A stretch of 64,000 nt of DNA from Cercis canadensis (Eukaryota; Streptophyta; Magnoliopsida; Fabales; Fabaceae). The stretch is from assembly GCA_003255065.1 (NCBI GenBank), contig QAOA01000967.1, positions 472,512 to 536,511 on the forward strand, read 5' to 3'. Both the position numbers and the translations under genes were made by a program. Below are positions 35,709 through 46,637 of the stretch, in pieces; positions within the stretch are counted from its first letter, which is position 1; the number at the start of each line of letters is the position of its first letter. The notes below the pieces were generated by a model. The model had not been told where the DNA came from. It saw nothing but the letters and a program-made list of their open reading frames with translations, and ran no database searches.

Positions 35709-38700
35709 GCATCTTTGACTTGTTAGGCTATTGGGCTAGTCCTATGAGCTTGTGTGATCAATTTATCTGAAGTTACTTTATAACTTTAGTTTGTCTTTAT
35801 AAAACCTTTTATATTATTTAATTCAACTAATGTGGGACTTGATTTTATAACTATCATTACAAACTATTCAACAGTAATTCAGAGCCATAATCTCTCATGC
35901 AAGGAGCCAGACGCCTAGATACATGTAGGTGCAGCTCATTATTTAATTAGATGGCATTTTCATGTGTATGTAGCCCTATGGAATAACATAAATCTGCCCT
36001 TGACTCACTGCCAAAACAACAAAATTAAGCTCAATCTCCAACCTTTGAATTATCTGGCAAAACAACAAAATAACATAAACCTGCCCTTGAATTATCTCAG
36101 GTTTTCTGAGTCATTGTTCCTATTTGCAAAGATAGTAAGACAACTAGCAGTATATTACTTTTCTCTTTCAAATCTCATTCTCCGAAATTTAATCTTCTTA
36201 TCACATGCTAGTCCTAGAGGCATTTCATATTGTAGAACGAGAGTATTGATATGCATAAACGAATTGATGACATCAAATATTTTAAAAAAAGTAATATTCT
36301 TATTAATTTGTGATAGATTTAAAATATTGTCTGGTCAGATACTTAAAGAGAGGTTTTAAGATAATGAAGATAGAGAAAATCTTAGATTATAATCTATGCT
36401 GGATACTAGAGATAATGCGCTGGTAAAGTCTTTGAGATAATAGATGGCCATAGGGTACCTAACCACCACCACTTCTTTAGCAGATACAATAATATATGTG
36501 TCAATGTGCAATTGTTTTTCATTGTTTTCTTTTGAATTTTTCTATGTGCCAATCTCCAAATTTGACTTCTATTTTCATTTCCTGAGCATCTTTCTTATAG
36601 GACTCACTTCATAGGGACGATGTTTAATTAATTAATATGAATTAAGAAGAAATTATTAAAAAAGACTGCATAATCTGCATTGTCACTAAGTTAAGGAAAA
36701 AAATTTCGACATAATTTTTTTTTGCATTTATTAGGCTGTGGTTTTAACAGTTTTGGCTGTAGAAAATACCTATAACTTTTTATGTTATTACAAAATATGC
36801 TAATGATATTTTTGAATTTAGAGAGATTGACATAATTTGTCACGAGTCCAAGTGATATCTTATAAAGTAAAAGTTTAAGGTTTGATTATCTTACTTGTCT
36901 AGCAAAGAAAAATTATAAGTTTTACAATTTTAAAATTAATTTCTAAAATTAAATTTTCAGAAAGCTCATTAATAAGCCATTTGGTGTTATTAGTGGCAAA
37001 GAGTTTAAATAATTTATAAGAGATAAAGAGTGAAACCTCTTTGTTGTTGTGATGTAACAAAACCCAAAGAAATCTCATAAATAAATATTATAATAAATTC
37101 TTTTAAAATATATAATTAATAAAAATATCGGCTGTTCTTATGCATATCATCTAGAACATTTTTTTTTTTCAGAAAATACAGGTTTTTTTTTTTTGTTATA
37201 CTCAGGAAATACAGGTATGTGAATGTAAAATGGCTTTATTTTTTCACACAAGTAAATACACACAAATTTTTTTACATTTACATATGTAGTAATATCTAAT
37301 TTAACTGGAATCCAGACCCATATCTATGGACTTCATCTCAAATTTCACACACCTCTATACCTAAATGTGCAAACATTATATTTTTTTTAAAATAAATTAA
37401 ATGAGGCAGATCTCGTCAACCAAATTGCCTCATAGCTGCAAAGTGAGAATACATAGTTGGACCATAGAGATTAGGATAGTCTCGGCTATTATCCACTTCA
37501 CTTAATGGGAGCATATCCTTCATCTTGTCGTTTAGCAATGGCTAATGGGTTGCGTCCTTGACTGGCTTTCATTAGTCTATCAAATGCTACCAGAACCGAT
37601 TTCTCATCTTCCGCATGGGGACATGGCCAAAAAAGAAAAATCTTCCATATGGGTAGACTTTTCCAAGTACCAGAGCCCTATAAATACCAAAGCCTTGTTC
37701 TTGTGAAATGCATTCAGATTTAAGAGCCATTGATAACAAATCAACAACAAACATCAGAATCAGTCATGGAGAGGAAATCACTTACTGGGCTGTTCTTCTT
37801 CCTCATCATTCTACTTGCTTCTCGTAAGTCTCAAACTTAATACTATCTTCTGTATATATATAGCTTTCAAAAATTTTCTCGATCTATTTGGAAAATATAT
37901 AATATCTTAAATTTCTGTTTATTTTTCCCCTGTGAAATTTAATTAATGTAAGCATTTTATGGATATTTCAGAGGAAATGATGGTGCAGACTGAGGCAAAG
38001 ACTTGCGAGAAACCAAGCAAATACTTCTCAGGTGGATGCGTTGGTAGCTCTGGCAACCAACAATGTGGCTATCTATGCAGGAGAGGAGAAGGTTTACAAG
38101 GTGGCAGCTGCAAAGGACTTAAGTGTGTTTGCACCTACATATGTTGAGCAACGTATCTCCATGATATCAACCATAAATAAAACCTAGCTATATATATACT
38201 TACAAATATATATAGCTAGTTGATGTTGATGAAATAAATCAGTCTCTTCCTTTTGGGGATAATCAGTTTGGGTTATATATGTACTCATGCATGTGCTAGC
38301 TAGTTCGCTGGCATGCTGCCTATGTGCTATAAATTAATATTATATATATTGTAGTATTTGAATCTATTTTGAGTACTGTAAACATAGTTCTATCCTAAAC
38401 GAACTAAAAAAGAGAACAGTTGAAGTAGTAACTCTATTAAAGTAGAGCCAAAGCTCTAGACTCTAGATATTTTCTTTGTTATAATTAAGAAAACTGCGGT
38501 TGCATATGATGAGATATAAAGAGAAAAATCTCTAAATACAATTGTTTAAAATAAATGATTATCAAATGATGATCAATGCGTGCTCAAGAACATGATAAAC
38601 AATGATACAAGTATTCCATTTATTTTAAAAAAAAATTAAAAGAAAAAGAAAGAAGAAACCCTAGACACCGTGGTGTAAAGAGTCTTGCTAGTTCAAGTAT

Positions 38701-39600
38701 GAGAAGGCTATTTTATCCCTTTTTTAATTTTACAAGTTGATATTAGTGTTAAATTCTTAACATTTCCCATGCATGGGAAACCTTATAAAGTTGAGAAAAT
38801 TAGTCAAATTTACATTGTCGCTATTAATTACCCGCCGATATAAAATAAAAAATAAAAATTTGAGGACTAAATTGTTTATTTTTATTATTCTTCAAATTAT
38901 TTATTCTGTTAGCTGATGTACTACTAGCTAAGTCAATGAACAGAAACGTCAATTACGTAACGGGTCATGTGTACAATTCCGTTACCTAGAAGGCTTGATG
39001 GTAGGACCAAATTGCATATAGTTTTCAAAGTTAATAGAGAAATGAGACCAAACAAAATTCAGGACTTATTTGATACAAACCTGATATTTTGAGGATGGAA
39101 TTATTAATTTACTTTTGAATTAATGTATTGTGTCTGGAATTTCTTCCATTTACTTGGTGGGTAGAAAGTCTAAGTTCCCTAGCATTGCTCTGGATTTTGC
39201 GCTAACCAGTGCTTAGGGTCTAAAAAATACACTATTCTAGTACTCATGATTAAGTGAAGTTTTTAGTGAATGGAACTATCATATATACAAACTAAAAGCA
39301 AAAAAGAAAAAAAATTATAAAACTCAGTGCTAGTTCTTGATACATATTTTTTTAAAACATTTTAAATTTTATTAATATTACTACTTTACACAAGTACATA
39401 TAATACAATTGATTTTGTGATTTTCTAAAAGGGTTAAGATTCCACGTTTGAAACCTCATTCCTCCTATATCCCTAACTAGAAATTTTTTTTTGTTTTTTG
39501 TTGAATAAAAGCTTAGGGAGAGAGAATATTACCAAATTTCAAGGTTAGAACATGTCACAAGTCTTAACAAGACTTACAATAATACTTAAATATCACCTCC
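35709..39600. repeat. Centre and right arm of palindrome copy 2 (contains defensin 3)
   Basis: Centre 35709-35875, then the arm from 35876, mirroring 35708-34465 and the copy 1 left arm through about 39040. Defensin 3 lies at 37766-38147. This is the only right arm in the window that is complete across the defensin gene. Confidence 0.8.
37766..38147 (+). CDS. Plant defensin 3, two exons, in the right palindrome arm
   Basis: Exons 37766-37823 and 37972-38147 give 77 residues: a signal peptide (MERKSLTGLFFFLIILLAS), an EMMVQTEAKT linker and an eight-cysteine domain (SGGCVGSSGNQQCGYLC, GGSCKGLKC, CVCTYIC). The TATAAATA box is at 37679. The gene, its promoter, intron and 3' flank are inverted relative to defensin 2. 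In the position where defensin 4 has a CACGTG G-box, this promoter reads CATATG. It is predicted to be a secreted antifungal-type peptide, and nothing suggests that it is broken. Confidence 0.9.
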
Positions 39601-39681
39601 CAAGAGGGAATTGCTAGCAATAGGAATTGAACATAAGTCTTATAAGCAAAGTGTTTCGATTCTTACCAGCTAAATCAACGT
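39483..39681 (-). mobile_element. tRNA-type SINE-like element
   Basis: Poly(T) on plus at 39484-39500 marks a minus-strand poly(A) tail. Read on minus, the far end has TTAGCTGGTAAGAATC and then GTTCAATTC, which fits the pol III B-box consensus GWTCRANNC. A copy truncated at its head end lies at about 28668-28778, where palindrome copy 1 stops. No clear target duplication was found. Confidence 0.5.
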
Positions 39682-40395
39682 TTATTAATTTAATTGTATT
39701 TGGTATTAGAGTAAAAATTAAAGGAGAAAAAGTTAACATTTTAGTTATAACTTTTAAGGATGTAAAAGTTAATTTGACTCTTTGATATGCTTGTGTAAAA
39801 GAATAATCTTTAAAAGTAGTAATATTTACCTTGGAGGGTCATTGTCTACCCGTGATCAAGATAGTGTCCAGCATCAACGGGATGGTTCTAGATTGCCTTG
39901 GTGTTGGCAGCAATCAAGTGAGCTCTCAACGGGATCCCATTTGAGTTCGCTGGAAACCTCTTCCAAGCAGCTACTCTAACCATTCTTGATGACCCTCTAG
40001 ATTTGATCAAGTTGGAACTGTTTGCAAACTTCTCTTCGGTTGCGTTTGTTAGGCTATAGTGTTTTCCTCTTCCTTTTCTTGTACACCAAAAAAGAAACGT
40101 AAATAGTTTAGTTGCATTTCTAATAACATACATGTGTAATTAATTTGTATGCTGATAATTTGGGAAGTTTGAGATGGATTTAGTGAACAATAGCCTAACT
40201 CGCTTTCCACGTTGTGATGGTGACCCCATGGTCATTAATTGAATATGGAATTCTAGCACCATCGAACCTAGACTATGACTATCCCATGTTTGAGTCACCC
40301 TCACCCTGACGTTGACTGAGAGGTTGCGTCTCTCCTTGGCTGACTATCCCATACTTCCACTCGTAATGCTATACAATCAGAAGATAAAATGATTA
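39682..40395. other. Region with a possible decayed coding fragment (about 39885-40060), otherwise empty
   Basis: On plus, a frame with one internal stop reads NGIPFEFAGNLFQAATLTIL and runs on to a TAG near 40060. It looks like coding sequence, but I do not recognise it. On minus an open frame covers the same bases, so which strand was coding is undecided. Confidence 0.3.
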
Positions 40396-40583
40396 TTCTG
40401 GATTTAGATTTGATTATGTCACTTAAGTCATGTTATTTAGATCTGAGTTGTTTATTTCACTAAAACTCATCTCAACCATTAAATATTAATGTGTTTTAAA
40501 AGTTGAGATGAGCATTAATGGAATAGACGATTCAGATCTAAGCAACATAACTCAATTGACATGATTGGATCTGGGTTCCATTA
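40396..40583. mobile_element. Foldback / MITE-like element of about 190 bp
   Basis: Two arms of roughly 78 bp are inverted copies: TTAGATCTGAGTTGTTTATT on the left and, reversed from the right, TTAGATCTGAATCGTCTATT. Both end at CTCATCTCAAC around a short centre (ATTAAATATTAATG...). It has no coding capacity. It sits between palindrome copy 2 and the defensin 4 unit. Confidence 0.6.
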
Positions 40584-40749
40584 TTGTATACTTAAAAGTA
40601 GAGGAATAAAAACTTGATGCCGTAACAAGTGAATTTAGTGTGAGTCTAATTGAAGTTTAAGAGGATCCATTCAAAAATAAATAATGTCAATATATATAAA
40701 TATAAACGAGATATATATTACCTAAAATTACCCAAACCCCTAACTTATA

Positions 40750-41751
40750 AGGAAAATTTTGCCGACATAATTCTTATGCCTCTATTAGGCTGTGGTTTTA
40801 GCAGTTTTGGCTGTAGAAAATAACTATAATTTTTATGTTATTACAAAAAATGCTAATGATATTTTTGAATTTAGAGAGATTGACATACTTTGTCATTAAT
40901 TAGTCCAAGTGATATCTCATAAAATAAAAGTTTAAGGTTTGGACTCTGATCTAAATTTTTTTTTTTATAAGTTTTTATAATTTTAAAATTAATTTCTAAT
41001 ATTAACTTTTCAAAAAGCTCATCAATAAGTCATTAGGTGTTATTTGTGTTGCAAATAATTTGGATAATTTATAAAAGATAAAGAATAAAACCTCTTTGTG
41101 TTGACGTAACAAAACTCAAAGAAATCTCATAAATAAATATTATAATAATTTTTTTAAAATATATAATTAATGAAAATATCGGCTGTTCTTATGCATATCA
41201 CCTAGAACATTTTCTTTCAGAAAATACAGGTTTTTTTGTTTTTTGGTTTGCTCTGGAAATAGGTATGTGAATGTAAAATGGCTTTATTTTTTCACACAAG
41301 TAAATATACACTAATTTTTTTTACATTTACATGTGTAGTAATATCTAATTTAACTGGAATCCAAACCCATATCTATGGGCTTCATCTCAAATTTCATACA
41401 CCTTGTGCAAACATTATTTTTTTTAAAAAAATTATATGAGGCATTCTCGTCAACCAAATAGCCTCTTAGTTGCAAAGTGAGAATACATAGTTGGATCATA
41501 GAGATTAGAATTGTCTTGGCTATTACCCACTTCACTTCGAGCATATCCTTCATCTTGTCGTTTAGCAATGGCTAATGGGTTGCGTCCTTGACTGGCTTTC
41601 ATTTATCTATCAAGTGCAACCAGAACCCATTTCTCATCTTCCACGTGGGTAGACTTTTTCAAGTACCAGAGCCCTATAAATACCAAAGCCTTGTGCACTG
41701 AAATCTGAGAGCAATATTGTGGTAAGATACATATAATTATCCGATTTAGTC
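40750..41751 (+). repeat. Defensin-unit upstream repeat, third copy (promoter of defensin 4)
   Basis: Homologous to 36690-37765 upstream of defensin 3 and to the reverse complement of 24371-25430 upstream of defensin 2. It includes CTGTGGTTTTAGCAGTTTTG, the GAACATTTTCTTTCAG stretch and the GCAATGGCTAATGGGTTGCG block. It is more diverged than the copies of defensins 2 and 3 are from each other. Confidence 0.8.
41642..41647 (+). promoter_or_regulatory. G-box (CACGTG) in the defensin 4 promoter
   Basis: CACGTG lies 105-110 bp upstream of the start codon and about 28 bp upstream of the TATA box. The aligned site is CATATG for defensin 3 and CACATG for defensin 2, so only defensin 4 keeps a canonical bHLH/bZIP site. 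Confidence 0.55.
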
Positions 41752-42113
41752 ATGGAGAAAAAAACACTTGCTAGCCTGTGCTTCTTCTTCATTATTATAT
41801 TTGCTACTCGTAAGTTCTTAAACTTTAACCCTATATTACGCTTTTAAATTTGATTATCTAAGTGCATTATCATATTTACGTTCCATCACTTTTTTCCTTT
41901 TGTTAATTTTGGTTTGAATGAATGGGCCGTGCAGAAGAAATGATGGTGCAGACTGAGGCAAGAACATGTGAGGTGCTGAGTGATAAATTCAAGGGACCAT
42001 GCAGCATCATAATTAATGGTTGGAACTGTAACAGGACCTGCAAGAATCAGGAACACTTAATCAGTGGTAGATGCAAGAACGATTTCCGCTGCTGGTGCAC
42101 AAAAAACTGTTGA
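41752..42113 (+). CDS. Plant defensin 4, divergent paralogue, two exons
   Basis: Exons 41752-41809 and 41935-42113 give 78 residues. The signal peptide (MEKKTLASLCFFFIIIFA) and the EMMVQTEARTCE join are conserved with the other copies. The mature domain has diverged: PCSIIINGWNCNRTC and SGRCKNDFRCWCTKNC replace the sequences of defensins 1-3, and the second loop is longer. Eight cysteines and the CxxxC/CxC framework remain. About 1 kb upstream (40760-41750) is homologous to the promoter of defensins 2 and 3, so promoter and signal are conserved while the mature peptide changed. This is the usual pattern for defensin families under diversifying selection, although selection cannot be measured here. 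Confidence 0.88.
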
Positions 42114-43240
42114 AAGAGCTTCATCCATGATTTTCTCCAACAAAATGGTGCAGGCACACTTGTGGTGACGACAATATCATATATATTAACTATGTCTATG
42201 TACTATGAAATAAATAAGTTTAATTAGAACCGTACACGTCTGTACCATTGTGGTCCACTTATTAGTTATGTAATAACGATAAAGAGTGTTGATGGGGAGG
42301 GAATTTAAATTGCTCCTACTTATATGTGGGAATCCATGTGTGTGATCACTAGGTCACTCGCAAATAATTATTTACATAGTGGAAAGAAATAAAAAGTTCT
42401 CTCTTCTTTATGGTTTATATTTACATAGCCAAGATTTGTAAATTTTGTATATCTTGATACTTGAATCTAGTCCTAAATGTCATCTTTCCACAACAAAATA
42501 ATACTATGTTTTTACATAGAAAAAAAGTGAAGTTAAAAAAATTATATATATGTTTAAGTAATATAGAGAAGGAAATAAATGTGCCAAGGGTATTATTCTC
42601 TTGACATTAACTTCGTCTTTGCTTCAGATTTGCATGGCGCACTCCTTCTGAGAGTTTAAAGTAAATTTATGAAATAAAGCATACTTTTTTATTATGAGAA
42701 ACTCATTACTCAATTAAATTTATATATGAATTTGAATTCTCTAAAGTAAAGGATGCATTTTAAAGTAGAATGCAGTTTTATCCACCTTTAAAATAATTAA
42801 TTGTTGAAATGATTACACATCACTCAATTAAAATAATTTTTTTTGAAAATAATAAAAATATCATTAATTACTCTCTCTCCCTCTTTTCTTGACAGATTAA
42901 CTTGCCCCCATTTTCTCTCTCATCTTTCTTAACTCCTTTTTTCTCTTTCTTTCTCCAGGAAGAAAATATGAACACTCCCATTACAGAAATTAAAATTGTT
43001 ACTACACTTGGGGAGATGGTGAGAGAATTAAGAATCAGGGTGAGCTCAATCAAATTCACCATAATAAAGTGATGCATAATGTCCTTAAAAGTAATGAAGG
43101 GTAAGGATTACCGCACTTTACTCCTCCAAAGTGTACCCATCACTTTAAAAAATTCAATCTAATTTATTTTAGGCCAAAAATATCTTATAAACCTATCAAA
43201 ACCATTTGAATATTCAAACTACATATCTACAGATGAGATG
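42114..43240. other. Intergenic region downstream of defensin 4, no recognised gene
   Basis: 3' UTR of defensin 4 followed by AT-rich sequence with a pyrimidine-rich stretch (CTCTCTCTCCCTC) near 42870-42960. No coding sequence is supported. Confidence 0.5.
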
Positions 43241-43299
43241 AGGTAGGATAATTACAAACTGATATGGATTAAGTAGAAACTCCAGATTCAGTGGGATGA

Positions 43300-43570
43300 C
43301 TTTGTGCCTTATTATCCAGTATCTCCTTGTAGATACCTGGTATTTCGGCCCATAAGCCGTAAGGCCCATATCTGTAAAACTGTTCATGACTTTTAAACTC
43401 TCAAATTTATCTATAAATAGTCTCCGCGCGATAGGTATGAGGGAGACTTTTGGATTTCAATATCAATATATTCATTCTGATACCTCGGACATCGCTAACT
43501 TAATCATCGGAGCTCAGACCCCCAACTCTTGAACTTTCATTGTTTGTAGGTAGCACATTGTTTGCATTCT
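43300..43570. repeat. LTR-like fragment
   Basis: A TATA-like ATCTATAAATAGTCTCC near 43410 is followed by TACCTCGGACATCGCTAACT and CATCGGAGCTCAGACC. This recalls U3-R-U5 of plant LTR retrotransposons and resembles, in sense orientation, the dispersed repeat noted at 13020, 54690, 57320 and 58340. No retroviral genes adjoin it. Confidence 0.4.
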
Positions 43571-44089
43571 CCACCTTCAACCAAATCAGCTATTGTCACT
43601 CCTCAATAACTACAACGAGTGACAGAGGAAACAAACATAGAAAGGAAAATCCCAAAACCCCAAGTGTCGAACGTACAAATAATGTAGAAAAACAATGCAA
43701 TTGTCACATGAGAGTGTAAAGTAGGAGAGCCATCACGCCTTGGAGTCAACATTGGAGGCCACAGATAAAATAGTGATGTAGAAAAGTATAAATATAAGAC
43801 AGAGATCTAGAAGAAAGAAGGAGAATCATTTACGAAACTGAACAACGTAGAGAATATCTTTGACTATAACCTCTGCAAGTTACTAGAGAGTCAATAAAAT
43901 GGTTAGTCTTCGGATTTGGTCGCACGCACTGAGTAACCCTTAAATATGAAATCATTCTTTAAGATTGTCGGTTGAATATCTTTGATTAAAATTATGGACA
44001 AATATGTAGACCAGTATATAATTTCAAATAGAGGTTTATGTTATATTAAAGGTGTAAGGGAATGCATTTGTAGATGGTTTAAAGTTGAA

Positions 44090-44211
44090 ACTTGAAAGGT
44101 ATGATTGTATTTTTGCTATCTTTAATTTATAACATAAACAGATTTTTTCACATAAAAAAAATGAATTGATTTTCTGCCATTATAAGGCATAATTCGTAGG
44201 ACCCTGAAATG

Positions 44212-44249
<38 letters not shown>

Positions 44250-44541
44250 NTTTTTTTTTCTACAAGACTCAAATTATGTTATTGTTTTATGCCAACCAAA
44301 AGAAGCAAAAGCTTCAAAATTTAATAAGTCTGGTTAAAGGATATGTTGTGGAACCTAAATAGGACAATACACGCAAAGTTTCTATTTCTCTAAAGTTGTG
44401 GACAAAAAACAAGAGATATGGTTGTCTTTGTCATTATTGGTCTAACATCAGATCTTCTTTATGAATATAAAAGGGACAAAAAGACAGGATAAAGTCAAAT
44501 TAGTTGAAAATTATTACAACTAAGGGATAGGCGTCAATACG
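44090..44541 (-). pseudogene. Duplicated 3' end of the alpha-galactosidase gene
   Basis: Bases 44278-44541 match 46391-46655, the 3' UTR and final codons of the alpha-galactosidase gene. Bases 44090-44215 match 45090-45195, further downstream of that gene. On minus, the copy keeps the last codons of the protein (VLTPIP and TAG at 44520-44522), then similarity stops. It is therefore a tandem-duplication relic without catalytic exons. In the functional copy the two halves are separated by a hAT-like element and LINE sequence, inserted after the duplication. Confidence 0.7.
44213..44259. repeat. Poly(T) tract with an N at 44250
   Basis: A run of about 46 T with one N. True length is uncertain. 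It lies inside the duplicated alpha-galactosidase 3' flank and is absent at the equivalent place in the other copy. Confidence 0.85.
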
Positions 44542-44850
44542 TAGCTAGCTAGTGTTAATTAATGGATTGATAAGCTCTTTAGCGAAAAAGATCTTCATGG
44601 TCCCTAGTTAGTGTTTGGAAATGGGCAAGTTTGTTTTAGAAGTTAGTGATGAAGGTGCTGGTATTTTTTGCCGCTGTTGACAGGTGAATGCAAATAGTGG
44701 TCAAGTTGGGCCCTGCAAAGGGTGTACGTCGATGATACCACAAGAAATTCAGTTAGGTAGTTTAGGTCATGAATGCACGCCTTGTTAAAGAAGAAGCTTG
44801 ATAACGTGGAATGTTCATGAGCATAGGTTCTGTGGGTGACTAAAGATTTT

Positions 44851-45048
44851 TTTTTTTTTTTGTTAATATCACGAGTATTCTCACTTTACTCAATTGGGTA
44901 TGTGTCTAATCTCGTTCGAAGATTAGCGCAATTACGGTTTTTCCTATCCCAACAATGCTGTCACTGAGTCTTGAACCCTTGACTATAGTCAATGACGTAT
45001 ATCCAGGTTGCAACTTACTACCAATTGAATCAAGCGCTTGTTGGTCGA
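44851..45048 (-). mobile_element. tRNA-derived SINE with 14-bp target duplication
   Basis: A roughly 198-bp element is flanked by TGACTAAAGATTTT on both sides (44837-44850 and 45049-45062). On plus its left end is a poly(T) run, so it is inserted in minus orientation with a poly(A) tail. Read on minus, an internal GTTCAAGAC matches the B-box consensus GWTCRANNC. The head reads GCTTGATTCAATTGGTAGTA, an A-box-like region. Confidence 0.75.
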
Positions 45049-45473
45049 TGACTAAAGATTTTGTTAATACTTGTATTGAAGTATAATCAAAATCTAAAAG
45101 GTATGTTTGTATTTTGGCTATCTTTAATGTATAACATGAATTGATTTTCTGCCTTTGTATGTTATAATTCGTTGTTCACCTGCTGCTTAATTTTTTTTTT
45201 TAAAATAATAATTTCTATACCTAGTGACGAAATTTGAGATGGAAAATTCCGTTGCTAACTTATATTTATATTTATTTGGGCGACCAAAACAACCAGTTTA
45301 AATCCGCAAATAATAATGAAAAATAATCAATTATAATCCATCACTAATTAGCAACTGAATTATAATTCAGTCATGCCGGTTTCTGCTATGTATCTTTATC
45401 TGTCGCTACACCAGTCCTTTTGTTGACAGATTTTGTTTGTCGCTGATCTCAATTTTTCTTCTACTACTAGTGG

Positions 45474-46151
45474 TAGGAGTAAAACTGTCAATTTGGGTTG
45501 GGTCTGCTGCGCTGCCCGCCCCACCATGTATATGGAAGTCGGGTTGAGTTGATATATTAGTGGCCCATTTAGAAGTGTGCCTATAAACCAGTCTTGTTTG
45601 GATTGCAAGTTGAGGCAAGCTCGAGGTGGGCCAACCCGTGACATAATTATTTTTTTTAAGAAAAAAGGGGATCAATTAATTTTTAACTATTTTTATCTTT
45701 GTGTATTATATATATAGATAATGAAAATTGTGCAAGTATTAAAGCAACTCTGTCAAAAGAGGGATCAAATGTTCTTTTAGAGATTATTAAAGAGGAAGGA
45801 AAATGAGAAGGAGAAGAAGATAATTTAAATAATGTGATGGATGATGAATTTTGAAGAACTTTGTATTGTTTAATTAGTCTTTTTAGACTTTGTAAGATTA
45901 TTTACACTCTTAATCTCTTCTGCTCTTAGTCTTGGATGATTGATTGTTCAATTGTTTAGTATAGTTGGTGTTTTATTTATTTATTTTCCTTCCATTTTAT
46001 AGGTTTTTTCATTATTTTTTTGTGGGCTGGCCCACCTATCCCAACGGGGCGGTTGGGTTGATGTTTTCTCAGCCCGCCAAAATGGCGAGTCAACCCATCC
46101 TACCCCATTTACTAGCGGGTTGGGACAAACTAACCTATTTTGACATCTCTA
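45474..46151. mobile_element. hAT-like non-autonomous element of about 680 bp
   Basis: Left end TAGGAGTAAAACTGTCAATT then GGGTTGGG. Right end, reversed, TAGAGATGTCAAAATAGGTT then GTCCCAACCCG. The ends are imperfect inverted copies, rich in GGGTTGGG repeats, as in Ac/hAT-type plant elements. The inside has acidic-coding-like remnants but no transposase. A clean 8-bp target duplication was not found. Confidence 0.5.
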
Positions 46152-46199
46152 GATAAGCGGTATTGTTGCATTAGTCGTTTACTATTTACTGATGATAGA

Positions 46200-46390
46200 C
46201 TTCCATTCTATGAAGGTTGAATGAATGAATGAATGTGACAAGGTGAAAAAAATTCTGGACAGATTTGAGAAGGGCAGTGGGCAAAAGGTGGTTTTGAGAA
46301 AGAAAAAAAATTTCAATGAGGCACATTGGAATCCAAAAGGCAAAGAATTAAGCAGATGTTTGCTGAACTGCAATTGTCTTTGCAATTACC
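46200..46390 (+). mobile_element. LINE reverse-transcriptase fragment
   Basis: On plus, KVKKILDRFEKGSGQKVVLR resembles the segment downstream of the YADD box in plant LINE reverse transcriptases (usually ...SGQKVN...). It is a short relic next to the hAT-like element. A GAATGAATGAATGAATG repeat precedes it. Confidence 0.5.
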
Positions 46391-46637
46391 TTATTGTTTT
46401 ATGCTAACCAAAAGAACCAAAAACTTTCAAATTTTATAAGTCTGGTTAAAAGGTTATGTTGTCTAACCTAAACGAAAAAATACATACAAAGTTTCTATTT
46501 TCCTTATTAAGTTGTGGACAAAAAAGAAAGATATCGTTTTCTTTGTCATTATTGGTCTAACACCAGATCTTCTTTATGAATATAAAGGGAAAAAAATAAA
46601 CACAGGATAAAGTCAAATTAGTTGAAAACTATTACAA

